Positions 9,361 through 19,788 of a stretch of DNA of 45,974 nucleotides are shown here, in pieces. Within the stretch, counting starts at the first letter, position 1; each line of letters opens with the position of its first letter. The position numbers were made by a program, and so were the translations under genes. Where the stretch lies: contig SZWC01000037.1 in assembly GCA_023375785.1 (NCBI GenBank), forward strand, positions 132,555 through 178,528, read 5' to 3'. A model generated the notes under the pieces. The model had not been told where the DNA came from. It made no database searches and was given only the letters and a program-made list of their open reading frames with translations. The DNA comes from Penium margaritaceum. Taxonomy: Eukaryota > Streptophyta > Zygnematophyceae > Desmidiales > Peniaceae.

Positions 9361-12080
9361 TGAAGATTTGATCAGGGATTTTCTGCTAGGGATAGGTTTG
9401 CATAGACTAAAGCGAGTTTATTTGTTTTGAACACAGTTTACAGTTGTATTTTTGCTTTTTCGCATTTGCTTTGATTTGTTTGAATGCCCACAGTCGTCTA
9501 CAATGAACAGCGCGTGAAACCCAGTGACTTGCAGGAAGGGCTCCTGCAAAGCTCACATCCACCGATCGATCGCCAGCGAATGCTCCGGATTAGAGCTACT
9601 GAACGCCATCTCTGACGAGCGGAAGAGCAAGGGCCGTCAAAGTGGCGAGATTTTGTACATCAGTACGTCGGATGAATCAGGTTTCCATTGAGAACCATAG
9701 TCGATAAGTAGACTTATCGACTGTGTACCGCTTACGCCGCCGGTGGACCGGTCAGGTTGACCCATAGCAAAATTCTATGGGGTTCGTTTCTGAGATGCTT
9801 TCGAGACGAGCCTTACTGCTCAAAGTCATTACTATCGAAACGGGGACCCAAGTTGTGCGGAACTCGCCGCACTTCTCGTTAGGCCATTTAAGGTAAACAG
9901 CCCTTCGAAATCCGTTCCTCAGGGGTACAATTTGACACGGTTCGGAAGGGGTGATTAGGAATACGAGTGCCGTCCGCATCTTTCGACATCATCTGACTAC
10001 GTTCCTGGAGGTTTGTTTCGAAATTCGAAATTGGGAGAAACCGGGCCTGCCCTCTCCCCCAGTCGATTCTCCTCTTCCGTCGCTGTCCGCTACGTTAGAC
10101 GATCGAGCAGTCGCGACTGTCAAACATTTTCAAATGGACACTAGAAATTGACCGAAGAACCCCACATACAAGACACAAAATACTTGACCGATTGTTTTGC
10201 AGGAACTACAGCGAAGGGATGTATCCTTCTCAACTGAACGGTTTCCACCAAACAAGCAATTCATACGTTCGTCGCTTCTCCGTGGTGAGAATGTTGTCCG
10301 CCACCAAAGTCGCTTGCATTCACCCACAACCATCCACGAGCACCCGTGGGTCAGTAAAACTCGAGGGTCGGGGAAAGTCGCATTCCCATTCACCTTTATC
10401 CAGCCGTGGCCAAAAAAACCACCTCCCTGATCGGCTTTGATCGATACGGGGATAGCCCTCTTTCACGAGGCCTGCACACGCTGTTCACACGCGCTCCCAT
10501 CCGGTCGGAAAAACTGTAGACACTTCGGCCATGTCTTGTTGCGGCCCAATATGTTCCTTGAATTACTTTTAGGTCGTCTTCGCACCCACTACGGTTAAGC
10601 GTCTGGTTGGCTCTTGGGTTTGTGAAAGGTTTCGGGCATTTTCAAGCATCTTCCCCGCCAGTTATTGCGAAATTCTAAATTCTTCATACTTCTTGACCCG
10701 TCTGGGTAAGCTGGTCTCGCACGACCAAACACGTTCGACCAACCGGATAGGCCTCCTTCCAAAATTGCTGTTCGATCATCGAGAATCCCCATCGTGGTCG
10801 TTAAAATTACCTACCCAGCTCGCCTGAGTAGGGAAGTCAGCCGCGATCGATTTCGCTTTCGCTAGGGTCTCGACTCCAGCCAGAGTCGCATGTACCTGAC
10901 ACTAGTCTTATGCGAACGGTTTGAGGCGAGAAATGCACCGCATGTACCTGGCACGATGCGCGTTGAGGCTTTTACAATTTCAATGTGCAAACAAGAAAAC
11001 GCAACGACTCTTTCACCGTCGGTAGGAATCCGGAATGAAGCTTCTACTAGCGACCCAATAGTTATCCAAGAATCTTCTTGGGACGAAACCAGAGGGTACC
11101 TTCAATTCAGCGATAAGTCAATGAAAACGATTGCCGAAGCTGCAACGCGTAGGCTGCCTGCACCCGGTTCGTGCAACGTTCCAGGGTCCCGTTGGGAGCA
11201 CGTGTTGGTCGCAGGCCAAACGATCATAAGGGCGAATACACGATATAGCAGCCGCGCCATTTACCCAAGCATAATCTCGTTACCATTTCTTGGCCGAATT
11301 TTTCCACAATTTCCCAATCATTAAAACACGGGGGGTGATTCCTTCTTACCCACCATTTAAAAACGTTCTGCGCAGGTTATCCACGTTTCAAATTTTTATG
11401 TAATTATCAGCCACTCTTGGGAGAAGATGACTACTATTCCCACTTCTTGGCAGGTCCCTTCCGTTCTCTAAGAACTTTTTAATCGCTACGCATTATGACC
11501 GAAGTTAGAAAAGAAGCACATTTTACCCACATTTTACGACCTGAATCCTATACCCAATTATCATGCTGGCCGAAGGCATGTCCATAGATCGCGGCAACAG
11601 CAGTTGGGGACCCCAATGGAAGCATTGTCTTCATCAATAAAGTACAGCTTCACGCCGGCTACGTGGCATGCCACAGTCTCAGGCCTTCAGCGTGCACCGA
11701 AGGACCACTCATAGGCATCGAAGACATAATCCATTCTCGATGCAATTGCTACCAAGCAATTGCTAACTAGACGGACAGACGCCATAGATGCCCTACTGTA
11801 GGATGCCCCGATCCACGGTTTTAAGGCCAGTCACATAACGTCGAATACCTCTTTTAGCCACCATGAGCCATGAGCGTCGCTGGGGTAACTCCCAGTTTAT
11901 GTTCACGTTTGACTCACCTTGCAAACTGGTTGAATGTACCGGTTCGCAGTGTCTTGTGCTACACTAAACAGTACATATAACGTCGCTACGCCTACATCGT
12001 CTTTGTTCAAGGAGCGACATCCTGTCAAATGGGTCGAACCGGCCTCCTAGGCTCGGACGACATGTCATCCTAGGGGCGGG
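9361..12080. other. Intermediate-GC segment, no recognised gene
   Basis: Composition rises again near 9,360. The longest forward frame (10890-11324, 144 codons, ATG start) has no domain I recognise and no flanking exon signal. Short internal similarities occur (CATGTACCTG at about 10889 and 10940). The region may contain decayed repeats that cannot be classified by eye. Confidence 0.4.
9699..9722. repeat. Perfect 11-bp inverted repeat, 2-nt spacer
   Basis: The arms AGTCGATAAGT and ACTTATCGACT are exact complements separated by AG. Two more outer pairs (CA/TG) match after one mismatch. It is too tight for a transposon end and could be a dyad site or hairpin. It has no associated gene. Confidence 0.85.
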
Positions 12081-12719
12081 CTAACTGCGATGATGGTCGT
12101 GGCTGGGGTACTCCATACCTCGGAAACCCCTGGGATTGCAGAGAGGCTCGTACGAGGAGCGTTGATGCCCGCAATCCGGCAGAGGCCACTTGGCCAGCGA
12201 CACTTGAAGCGATGGCACGGATGTTGGACTAGCCATTGCCAAGTCTGAGACCATCAAACTACAAGACGTATAGGAGCCATGGATATCATCCGAGCCAAAC
12301 CGTCCATACGGATGTAACTGTTCATAGTGCACGTACAAATACAGAGCTGCAAGGACATTTTCCATCGCCATTCACATTTTTCTATATCGTACAATACATG
12401 GGTCAACTGCGCTGTGGACATGACGAGGTTGACCCCAATGAGGTTCCACACGCACGCACGAACATAAACGCCTTGACATGGGCTACTATTTTGTGGATCT
12501 TCAGATGGGATGGCGTTGGGGCTTGGGAAGGCGAACGTACCAAGACCAGCACGCCGGATCTCACTCCCCAATAAGGAAAGGAGGCATGTGCTACGATCAA
12601 GGCTCGTTGGGACATGTTCGTTGCATTCGAGGTCTAACCCACTTGGGTGTACGACCAATGCAATCTAGCGACGATGTACTGGATACTTGATGTTCACATG
12701 CCAGCTTTGTGTCCACCAA
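12081..12719. other. Intergenic, no recognised gene
   Basis: Overlapping open frames of 70-134 codons occur on both strands, but none shows a known motif and their nominal starts are inconsistent. I treat them as chance frames. Confidence 0.4.
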
Positions 12720-12785
12720 ACACCCATGGCCTGTGGATGCCTTGGGCTTGAAATCCTTGGTTGCAAGGCCTTGAAGCCATCATGC

Positions 12786-13480
12786 CCATTGCAGGTACCA
12801 TCAATGAAAGTGGATAGTTCGTTTATGTTTAACTCATTTTTACATTACTGTGCCCAATGTGACATTACTCTGCATGCATTACACAGAATGTTATCATTCC
12901 TAAGGTCCGCCACCAACAATTGACATCAATGTTTATTTCTCCAATGATACGAACAATCTTGGCGAATATCACATTTTTGTTTGACCATTGCTGGCAATCA
13001 TGCACCATGACTGCTGGTCGACAAGTAGATAAGGTTCTAGGTAGTTGAAGCTCAGTGTGCCTAATGTTACATTGCTATGCATCTTGCACAGAGAAGGTAA
13101 TGATTCTTATGGCTAGCCAACAAAAAATTGACAACAATATTCCTTTGTTCATTCACCATCTCATGGCACCAAACATCACATCGTGGTAACGCCATTGCTG
13201 ACATTCATGTACCATGTATGATGGTGGACAGTTCGGTCAGGTTTTAGGCAATTCAAATTCAAGCTGCCGAATGTTACACTGTTTAGGGTAGTTCAACACA
13301 GAAGGTAATGATTCCTCAGGTTAGCCAACGACAGTTCACAACAATGTTGCTTTGACCATTCACAATAGCATTAGCAGCACTATTGGCATAGATCACTTTT
13401 TGGTCCTATTACTGTGTCATGTACCAAGGTGGTTAATACAGTCATGTTTTTGAGCCTTCTACATTAGTCATAGACAAAAC
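12786..13480. repeat. Diverged tandem array, about 207-bp unit, 3+ copies
   Basis: Three successive blocks beginning near 12849, 13056 and 13263 share the same order of motifs: TGCC(C/T)AATGT(G/T)ACA near the start, CACAGA(A/G)..GTAATGATTCC, then CCAACAA..TTGACA, then TT..TTGACCATT, then CATGTACCA. The sequence before the first block (from 12786) matches the end of the unit, so the array begins mid-unit. Copies differ considerably, so this is an old array. Confidence 0.75.
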
Positions 13481-14201
13481 AACGCAATAGCTGCTGCCGA
13501 GTATGTTCATGAAAATTAAGCATGTCAATGAAAAGAACAGGGGACTCAAGTAGCCATGGCTAATCCACTTCTGCACGTACACAGGTAGGCCGTGCACGTA
13601 GGAAATGACTTAACATGCCACACACTGTGATTCACCATATAACTCACACAGAGCATCAGAGTATTCCTCCCCAAAGGGTGATGCACATTGACCACTACAG
13701 GGACTGGTCACTTGAAAGATGGCCTCTCTCTCATCGCCATCGTGCACACTGTGTGCTAAGGTGCACTACAGTCTCCATAACTGCATTATCACTGGCTATT
13801 TGTCTCTCCATCGGCAGTTTTCCATGTGTCCTCCACACCATCTTACGCTTCACACCGCTCCTCATGGACCCACCGGTGAAGGCCACTTGTAGAACCTGCA
13901 ACGAAAAACAAACACTAATTGTTAAAAGGGTGATTGTACAAGCTAGTAAATTGATTACACGCATGGACATACAATATGTACACACAAGTACAGGAGGTTT
14001 GCCAATGACGACGGTGCTTGGGATGTGCATTGTCCTCGTCAAATATGCTAGAGGAAGACTCCCACTCCTCCTCCCCACGACCCGAGGACTGCTCATCCTC
14101 CTCTTCCACGTCTCTGTCAGTGCAATCCCCAGACTCTGAACTCTAACACCAGGATGACTCGGTTGAGTCATCCGCATTGTTAGGATTGTCCATCTGCGAA
14201 G
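13481..14201. other. 3' flank of the MULE relic, no gene called
   Basis: The forward frame at 13615-14139 has ordinary composition and no motif. The region lies just downstream (minus-strand sense) of the MULE frame and may contain its 3' untranslated end or terminal inverted repeat. I could not define an end. Confidence 0.35.
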
Positions 14202-16650
14202 TCATGATGGCCATGCCTTCAGCACCGTTAGCTTCCCCACTGCTAGTAGCTTTGCCTGTACCACTGTCTGCATCCCATGCACCTCCGTGAGCACCACTGC
14301 ATGCGCTGCCTGCTTCTCCTGTTGGGTGCTGCCTCGACCTCCTTCCAAGGGGCTACTTGTAGTCCCTCTAGCACGTCTTGGACAGCGTGCACTGCATCTT
14401 CCGCCTCCATTGTTGCAAGCAAGTACAACTCTCAAAACGTCAGCCGCACTGCCAGTTGCACCGGACGTCCCACCAACAGCAGCCCTGCACATGCGCTCAA
14501 CAACCCCACCAACACCACCCCCAGAACCACAGCCAGCAGCACCGCATGGGAGCTCTGCGTCACTGCCAGCACCACCTGACAAGCATTCTACTTCCCCGCC
14601 AGAACCGCCTTGCACTCTAGCTGCTTCTACGCAAGCACCACCAGTAGTACCCTGCTCACCTTCTGGTCCACCGCCCATGCCCTCAGCGCCACCATCTGTT
14701 GTCGGCACTACGGCACTGGCAACAAGCTCAAGTGCGGATATCTCACGGCCAGAGGCGCTGACAGTTAGCTCTCTTGCGCGCCCGGTAGCTACTACTGTCG
14801 GGAATAGTGTAAGCGGGTTCTTGTCGAAACGAGGAGTGTGGCCCTTTTGGCTACAGTTGGAGCTGATGCGCTCTTGCTGACGCCGGGTCTCCCTGTCCAT
14901 GCGCTTAGAGTGTGGTCGTCCACGTGGGAACTTCACACCCGGCTGTCCCCACCCACGCACGGCGTACTGCAGGTCGCGGAGGTTGACTCCCGGCATGGGA
15001 GTTCTGTAAGTCCGACGCCAAGTCATCTGCGTCAGATGCATATCAGTGTACAACTCAGGGTTGACACCCTCGTCCAGCATCAACGCCATAGCGTGCTCGC
15101 ATGGGTACCCGTACTCTGTCCACTGCCTGCACAGGTACTTTTTGCCGTTCACATCGACTTCCCAGCCCGCGAGGCTCTTGGGGCCCGTGACGGTGCCCAT
15201 GAGGCGGCCATGCTTCATTACTCGGTACTCCTTGGCGTGCTTGGTGCAGTGTTGCACCTTGGCATCCACGACAAGAGCGTAGCGGTTGCCGCAGTCGTGG
15301 GTGGCACGCCGCCACTCAGCAAAAGAGCCTAAGCACAAACGGATAGATCCGTACAAAACAGTGGAAGGGGTATAAGTGGTGGATGTCCATGAGGCACGCG
15401 TTGAGGGACTACATCATGTTTGTCGTCATTGTCAATACGCCGTGCGGTACATGACACTTGAGTCGTGTCCACTGTTTCATAGGTAGCCTGGGATCCCCAC
15501 CTCCACCAAAAAGGTACTTGTAACCCTTGTCGGACGTCCTGTCAAGCTCATCACATGTGCAATCGAACTCGTTCTATGTGAAAGTGCAAGCCAGCCTCCA
15601 CACAATGTCGGCTGCTGTTGTCTCCGCCTCTGACTTCACGTTCTCTCGCAAGTGCTACCCGTAGTAGGTGTGCACATCACCTGGCAGCTGACGCCTGTCG
15701 GTGGCGATGAGCCCAACGTCTCTGTTGCTGATGACCATGGTTCCGTTGTGCCTAGCCGTCAAGTACGCCTCTGCAAGATGCTAGCAAAACCATTCCCAAA
15801 TTTCCTTTTCATCCTGTGGGCATATTGCCCACACCATGAGCACGGCGTGGTTGTTGGCATCCGAGTACTATGCCAGTAGGAGCACTTGCCTGAATCCACT
15901 TTTTAAGAAAGCGCTGTCCAAGCACAGCAACCGATGCACATGCTGGAACTTGTGCTGGCAGGCACTGGTGGCCACAAACGCCCCTCGAAAGAGATGTTGC
16001 TTGTCCTGATTCGCGACAACCACGGTGGATGGGTCCACCTTCTTCAACTGCATGCAGGAGTCATTGAAGCAGAACATGGCACAACTTCATACACAGAGAA
16101 AAGTATCATAGCGTGGACACATGGTGAAGTACTACACAGTATTTAATACAGCAACGTATGTTGGGAACATTCCCCACGACATGCTCCTCTCGCCCATGAG
16201 GTTGGTGAGAGCCTTCTTTTTTCCACGGTGTATGGCATGGTACTCACACCTCTCGCCCGTGCATGCCTCCACGATCTTCCGCAAAGCCTTAGACGATGTA
16301 CATGGCTCCTTGAACACTATGGTTACGATGTGGCATAGAACCCACGCGGCCTTCCGCGATGGGTCCCCTTTTGTCCCAGTCCTGTTGCACTTGTGTCCAT
16401 CCTTGAAAAAATTACAGTGACGTCGTTCAAAGGTGACCCCAATGTAGTCGTGCAATGCCTCACGGCAGGCGTCCATGTTCCGGAAGGCATTACCTCCCGT
16501 GAAGTTCACAGGGGAGTCCTGTCGGGGACGCTTTCTTGGCTTGGTGCCCTTCTTGGCGCCGGGATTCCGGGAGTTCATGGTGGGTGGCGTATGTTCATCA
16601 TCAGACGATCGTGCATTGACGAAAATAGGAGAACATTGAAGAACATGCAT
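14202..16650 (-). pseudogene. Mutator-like (MULE) transposase relic
   Basis: Decayed MuDR-type transposase. The N-terminal block (16132-16650) has a basic start (GAKKGTKPRKRPRQ), a F.....CREALHDY motif, a cysteine pattern and the YHAIHRGKKKAL block. The catalytic part follows with CLDSAFLKSGFRQVLLLA, where the first Asp is kept. The next motif is ISNRDVGLI, where the usual SDR has Asn instead of the second Asp. Then come CDELD and SLNACLMD. Five in-frame stops, all TAG, fall at 15868, 15781, 15655, 15574 and 15409. A frameshift near 15325 leads into the C-terminal frame with FAEWRRATHDCGN and a SWIM-like zinc site (LCRQWTEYGYPCEHAMAL, first Cys lost). Next are a GRPHSKR motif, a broken CCHC knuckle (NCSQKGHTPR) and a Gly-rich tail ending in TGA at 14202. 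A phase-0 GT-AG intron of 102 bp is likely at 16048-16149. Terminal repeats were not found. The transposase cannot be functional. Confidence 0.85.
16048..16149 (-). other. Probable 102-bp intron in the MULE transposase
   Basis: On the minus strand it begins GTATTAAAT and ends GCATGCAG. Splicing joins PTYVA to LKKVDPSTVV, matching the usual MULE layout PAYLEELKKANPGSVV. The intron contains stops and separates two frames that are otherwise continuous. Confidence 0.6.
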
Positions 16651-18223
16651 AGTAGAATCAACGTATGATGTTGATAGTAAAAAAGTTCACAGAGTTGCAC
16701 TGTGCTTGGATGGAGTAGCAAATCCAAGCCAGTCAAAAGCAACGCCATGGAAATTTTGTCGAGTGTAACCCACCCGAAGCCAAGGGATGGAATAGCCGGA
16801 TGCGAGAGCCAACGTTCAACCTCATGGGACACTGTTCTCCACGCTCTAGAGAGCGTGAAGTAATGCGCTCCTCCACCTGGAGGTGGTCGACCTAGCAAGC
16901 CTCTTGGAAGTCGTCAAGCTCGAACCCGTTCGTGTACCCCTGGGACACATGTGCTTCCTCCTCCTCGACGGAGCTGCCGACGGTCACTTTTGGGGAACGT
17001 AGAACTTGAACAACGGTGGATCCATAACACCCCTCGTGGGTACTGCATGTTGAAGCATGCGCGCTAATATACATTCTACCCACGTAACAGTCATATTTGT
17101 AACCATCACACCCACTTACCAGAGTTCAGCAAGAGCACAAGTGCCATGGTGAGCAGGATCGCCTGACGAGAGGAGGGCTCCACAAAGAAACGACATGTTT
17201 GCCATGGCGTGCAAGTGGCACGCACGATGAGCAAAGGGGAAAATCAGTGTCAAGCATGGCATGTACCATGCTGAACCGCGCGACATCATGTCCCATGCTA
17301 CTACGAACGGTGACCGTCATAGGAAACATCAAAACTTGAGTCGGTTTGCTGGCTGTGGGAGCACACACTCACTATGCGCTGAGGTAGCTTGTGTTCGGCA
17401 TTGAGCGCCGTCGTTGGCGGATGCATGGGACCGGAACTCCGGGTGTGATTGTCGACAACCAATATCTGCCGACGTGGCACGCGTGTGGCAACCATTATCG
17501 TCCGTCGACGTTACATTGAGACCCCCTTTGAAACATAGAAAATTCTAATTCATGACCATGCATGGTCGTGACTCGTAGTGAGGCAGTGGTGACGATAGCG
17601 TGTCGTCGTTTCAGAAAGATGACGACTTCAGCCATCGCAAAACATACCTCCCATGTTTTGCTCGAGCATCCAGCGACACAAGCGCACTTAATTTTGTCAT
17701 GTCGTATTAGTATATGTTGATGAAACAAAAACAAGTGCGATGACGCTTCATTTATATCATTGTGTATGCCCTAACTTTCCACGCAATACTCACTGGAATG
17801 AAAAATGGAAGAGATTCACAAAATGTAAAAACATTGTGACCATAATGTCCACAAAACATGCACATAATACCGGTAATGTAGTCATGTTTCCTCCAGAGTT
17901 GGTACCGCATACACGATTACTTTCTATGCACACTTTGAGGACATTGCGGTCAACAGTTGAAATGAGTGGGTAGTATAGTCGTTTTGTGTACGTAGTGGGT
18001 CTTCCGGAAGGTTGGGCCTCAAAACTTGGGTACAACGGAATGAATCTGTTAAACATATGATGAAAGTATTGAAAGGAATACATAAAATGGCTATTGTAAG
18101 GGCGATGCTTTATCCAGATTTTGTATGCTATCCTTTCCATAGACTTAAGATGGAAAACCTTTCATAATCCACTTTTATCATGCTGGGGGGTATCCCGACT
18201 TATGCTGAGCGGAAGATACATAG
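16651..18223. other. Intergenic between MULE and LTR element
   Basis: The portion nearest 16651 may hold the MULE 5' leader and terminal inverted repeat, but I could not pair it with a matching far end. A Glu-rich frame at 16892-17083 (minus) is the only hint of additional transposon coding. The rest shows nothing I can name. Confidence 0.35.
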
Positions 18224-18421
18224 TGTTATGTTGAATGGAGCGTAAATGGTGAACACATAGAAGTTGTGAGGCAGAAAACGATTGAGAATTTGGGACACTT
18301 GAGCAATTGATAATAACCGGTAACTTGAGTTCAATGACAAGTGTGCAAATGATCGAACACACACATACCAGTTTCGAGTTACGAATGAGGCATAGTCAGA
18401 GTCGTTGGGTCGATCGTTGAG
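18224..18421 (-). repeat. 3' LTR-like direct repeat of gag-only element
   Basis: Diverged copy of 19591-19788. The match stops sharply after CGATCGTTGAG at 18421. Its outer boundary is less certain because similarity fades around GTGTTATGTTG. Confidence 0.6.
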
Positions 18422-18442
18422 ATATTGCCAGCCATAGGATTC

Positions 18443-19423
18443 CTAGATCCGAGAGTTGTGGTCGACGATGTTGATCCTTTTTGCTACTGTGATCATTCGT
18501 AAGTTGTTTTCGATGCCAAGAATGGCAATCGATTGCATGATGTCTTGCTTGAGGGCGCTACTATAGTGAAGACAGAGCTCATCAAGGACGATGTCTGCAC
18601 GAGTGATGATCTCCCAAAATCTCCGCTTTTACTCTGCCACGCGACACTCCTGACGGAGACGTTGGAGCTTATCGCAAGTATCAGACTTCTCATTCAGCCA
18701 TTCAAGCCCTGCGAGCATCGCGCACGAGGAATCGTTCCGGTTGGTTGGAGGCGTCAGCACGTCTTGTCACTATGGGTTGATCTGCTCCAAGGGTAGAAAG
18801 CCTGAAGTCGGCTATATGAGACGGGCGCTGTTGGCCATTGATGAAGTCCGGTCGGTCTCCTTCTGCCGTTGGATGGCCTTTAGATCAGACCACCAACCTA
18901 GTGCCGTGCCAGGCAATAGCGCGGCCGCGAAGTCAGTCTTCTTTCGATCGTCGTTGACCCCAGCACAGGGGAAGTACACCTCCAGACCGGTCAGCCACAT
19001 CCAAACTGTTGGTCCTTTTGAGTTTGCAAGATGAAACGATTGGGGAAGGCCGGGCCCAATCTTGGATTTGCTCTAAAGTTTGATGTTTCTCTCGACAAGC
19101 ACCACCTCTTGTGCACTTGCATTGCGAATAGTCTCTATTGTGACGTTGAGTTGTTGTGGCAGGTGACTGTTGATCCTTTTGAGCGTAGAGATATGGTTTG
19201 CCAGTTCTTCATTGATGTGCGCATGTCATCTAGTACCACTTGTCATTCTTGCTGTCAACATCGTGGCTCTAGGTAGGGGCGGCTGGTTCACTGCCGTTGG
19301 ATCTGCGACCAAATTGGTCGTCCGATTCATAGGGGTTGATCTAGATGCCACATAGCTTTCCACGCTAGGATTTTCTGCCGCTTCAGGATCTGCGTGCATA
19401 GGCACATTCTTCTCCTCCATCAC
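18443..19423 (-). pseudogene. Decayed gag frame of the small LTR element
   Basis: One minus-strand reading frame can be followed for about 325 codons with six internal stops (TGA 19226, several TAG, one TAA), ending at TAG 18443. The centre reads WMWLTGLEVYFPCAGVNDDR, then FAAALLPGTALGWWSDL, the classic retrotransposon Gag pattern (WL..LE.YF, then A...L.G.A..WW). The C-terminal part (AGLEWLNEKSD, then RRFWEIITRADIVLDEL) is helical and plausible for Gag. No zinc knuckle and no protease follow. The WW pattern suggests Ty3/gypsy-type Gag. Confidence 0.65.
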
Positions 19424-19574
19424 CGCAGACTTGTTGCTGGTTGAGGGATGCGATTGCTTGCTTCACGTTGTAGTCGCAAAGTCTTCAAAGTCTTGCCATG
19501 CAAGATGCACTCACGGCTTGTGCAAGGTAGTCCTCTGGATGGATAAAGTTGTCGGATGCCTCTCAAGCATAGCT

Positions 19575-19588
19575 GCTCTTTGATACCA
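19575..19588 (-). other. Degenerate tRNA-iMet primer binding site
   Basis: The minus strand reads TGGTATCAAAGAGC, immediately inside the 5' LTR-like repeat. The usual plant site is TGGTATCAGAGC, so there is one extra A. The position is correct for priming minus-strand DNA synthesis. Confidence 0.5.
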
Positions 19589-19590
19589 AG

Positions 19591-19788
19591 AGTTATGCCA
19601 AACAGAGCGTAGATGGTGAATACGTAGAAGTTGCAAGGCAGATGACGTTTAAGAATTGAGGATACTTGAGCAATTTATAACTACCAGCAAGTGTGCTTCG
19701 ATCAAAAGTGTCAAAATGATCGAACATATACATACACATGTCAAGGTACGGATTAAGCCTCGTCGGAGTTGTTGGGTCGATCGTTGAG
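19591..19788 (-). repeat. 5' LTR-like direct repeat of gag-only element
   Basis: Partner of 18224-18421, adjacent to the primer-site-like sequence. The two repeats are noticeably diverged, so the insertion is old. Confidence 0.6.

Larger units (their letters stand above)
18224..19788 (-). mobile_element. Small gag-only LTR retrotransposon (TR-GAG-like)
   Basis: Two direct repeats of about 198 bp (18224-18421 and 19591-19788) flank about 1.17 kb. Both contain the block ending TTGGGTCGATCGTTGAG and the block GAGCGTA(A/G)ATGGTGAA. Reading on the minus strand, the 5' copy is followed at once by TGGTATCAAAGAGC, which resembles the initiator-Met tRNA primer site with an inserted A. A gag-like frame then runs to the 3' repeat with no room for protease, integrase or polymerase. 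This is the layout described for non-autonomous TR-GAG elements. Exact repeat ends and target duplications are not clear. Confidence 0.6.

Noticed and set aside
10890..11324. 144-codon forward frame as a gene
   Set aside because: No motif, no splice context and ordinary chance length for this composition.
14287..14880. 197-codon forward Pro/Ser/Thr-rich frame
   Set aside because: It is the antisense shadow of the Gly-rich C-terminal tail of the MULE relic.
15409..15870. Reassigned genetic code (UAG as Gln) to explain the in-frame TAGs
   Set aside because: The GT47 gene uses CAA/CAG for many Gln and has no internal UAG. The transposon relics also carry TGA and TAA stops and frameshifts, so decay explains them better.
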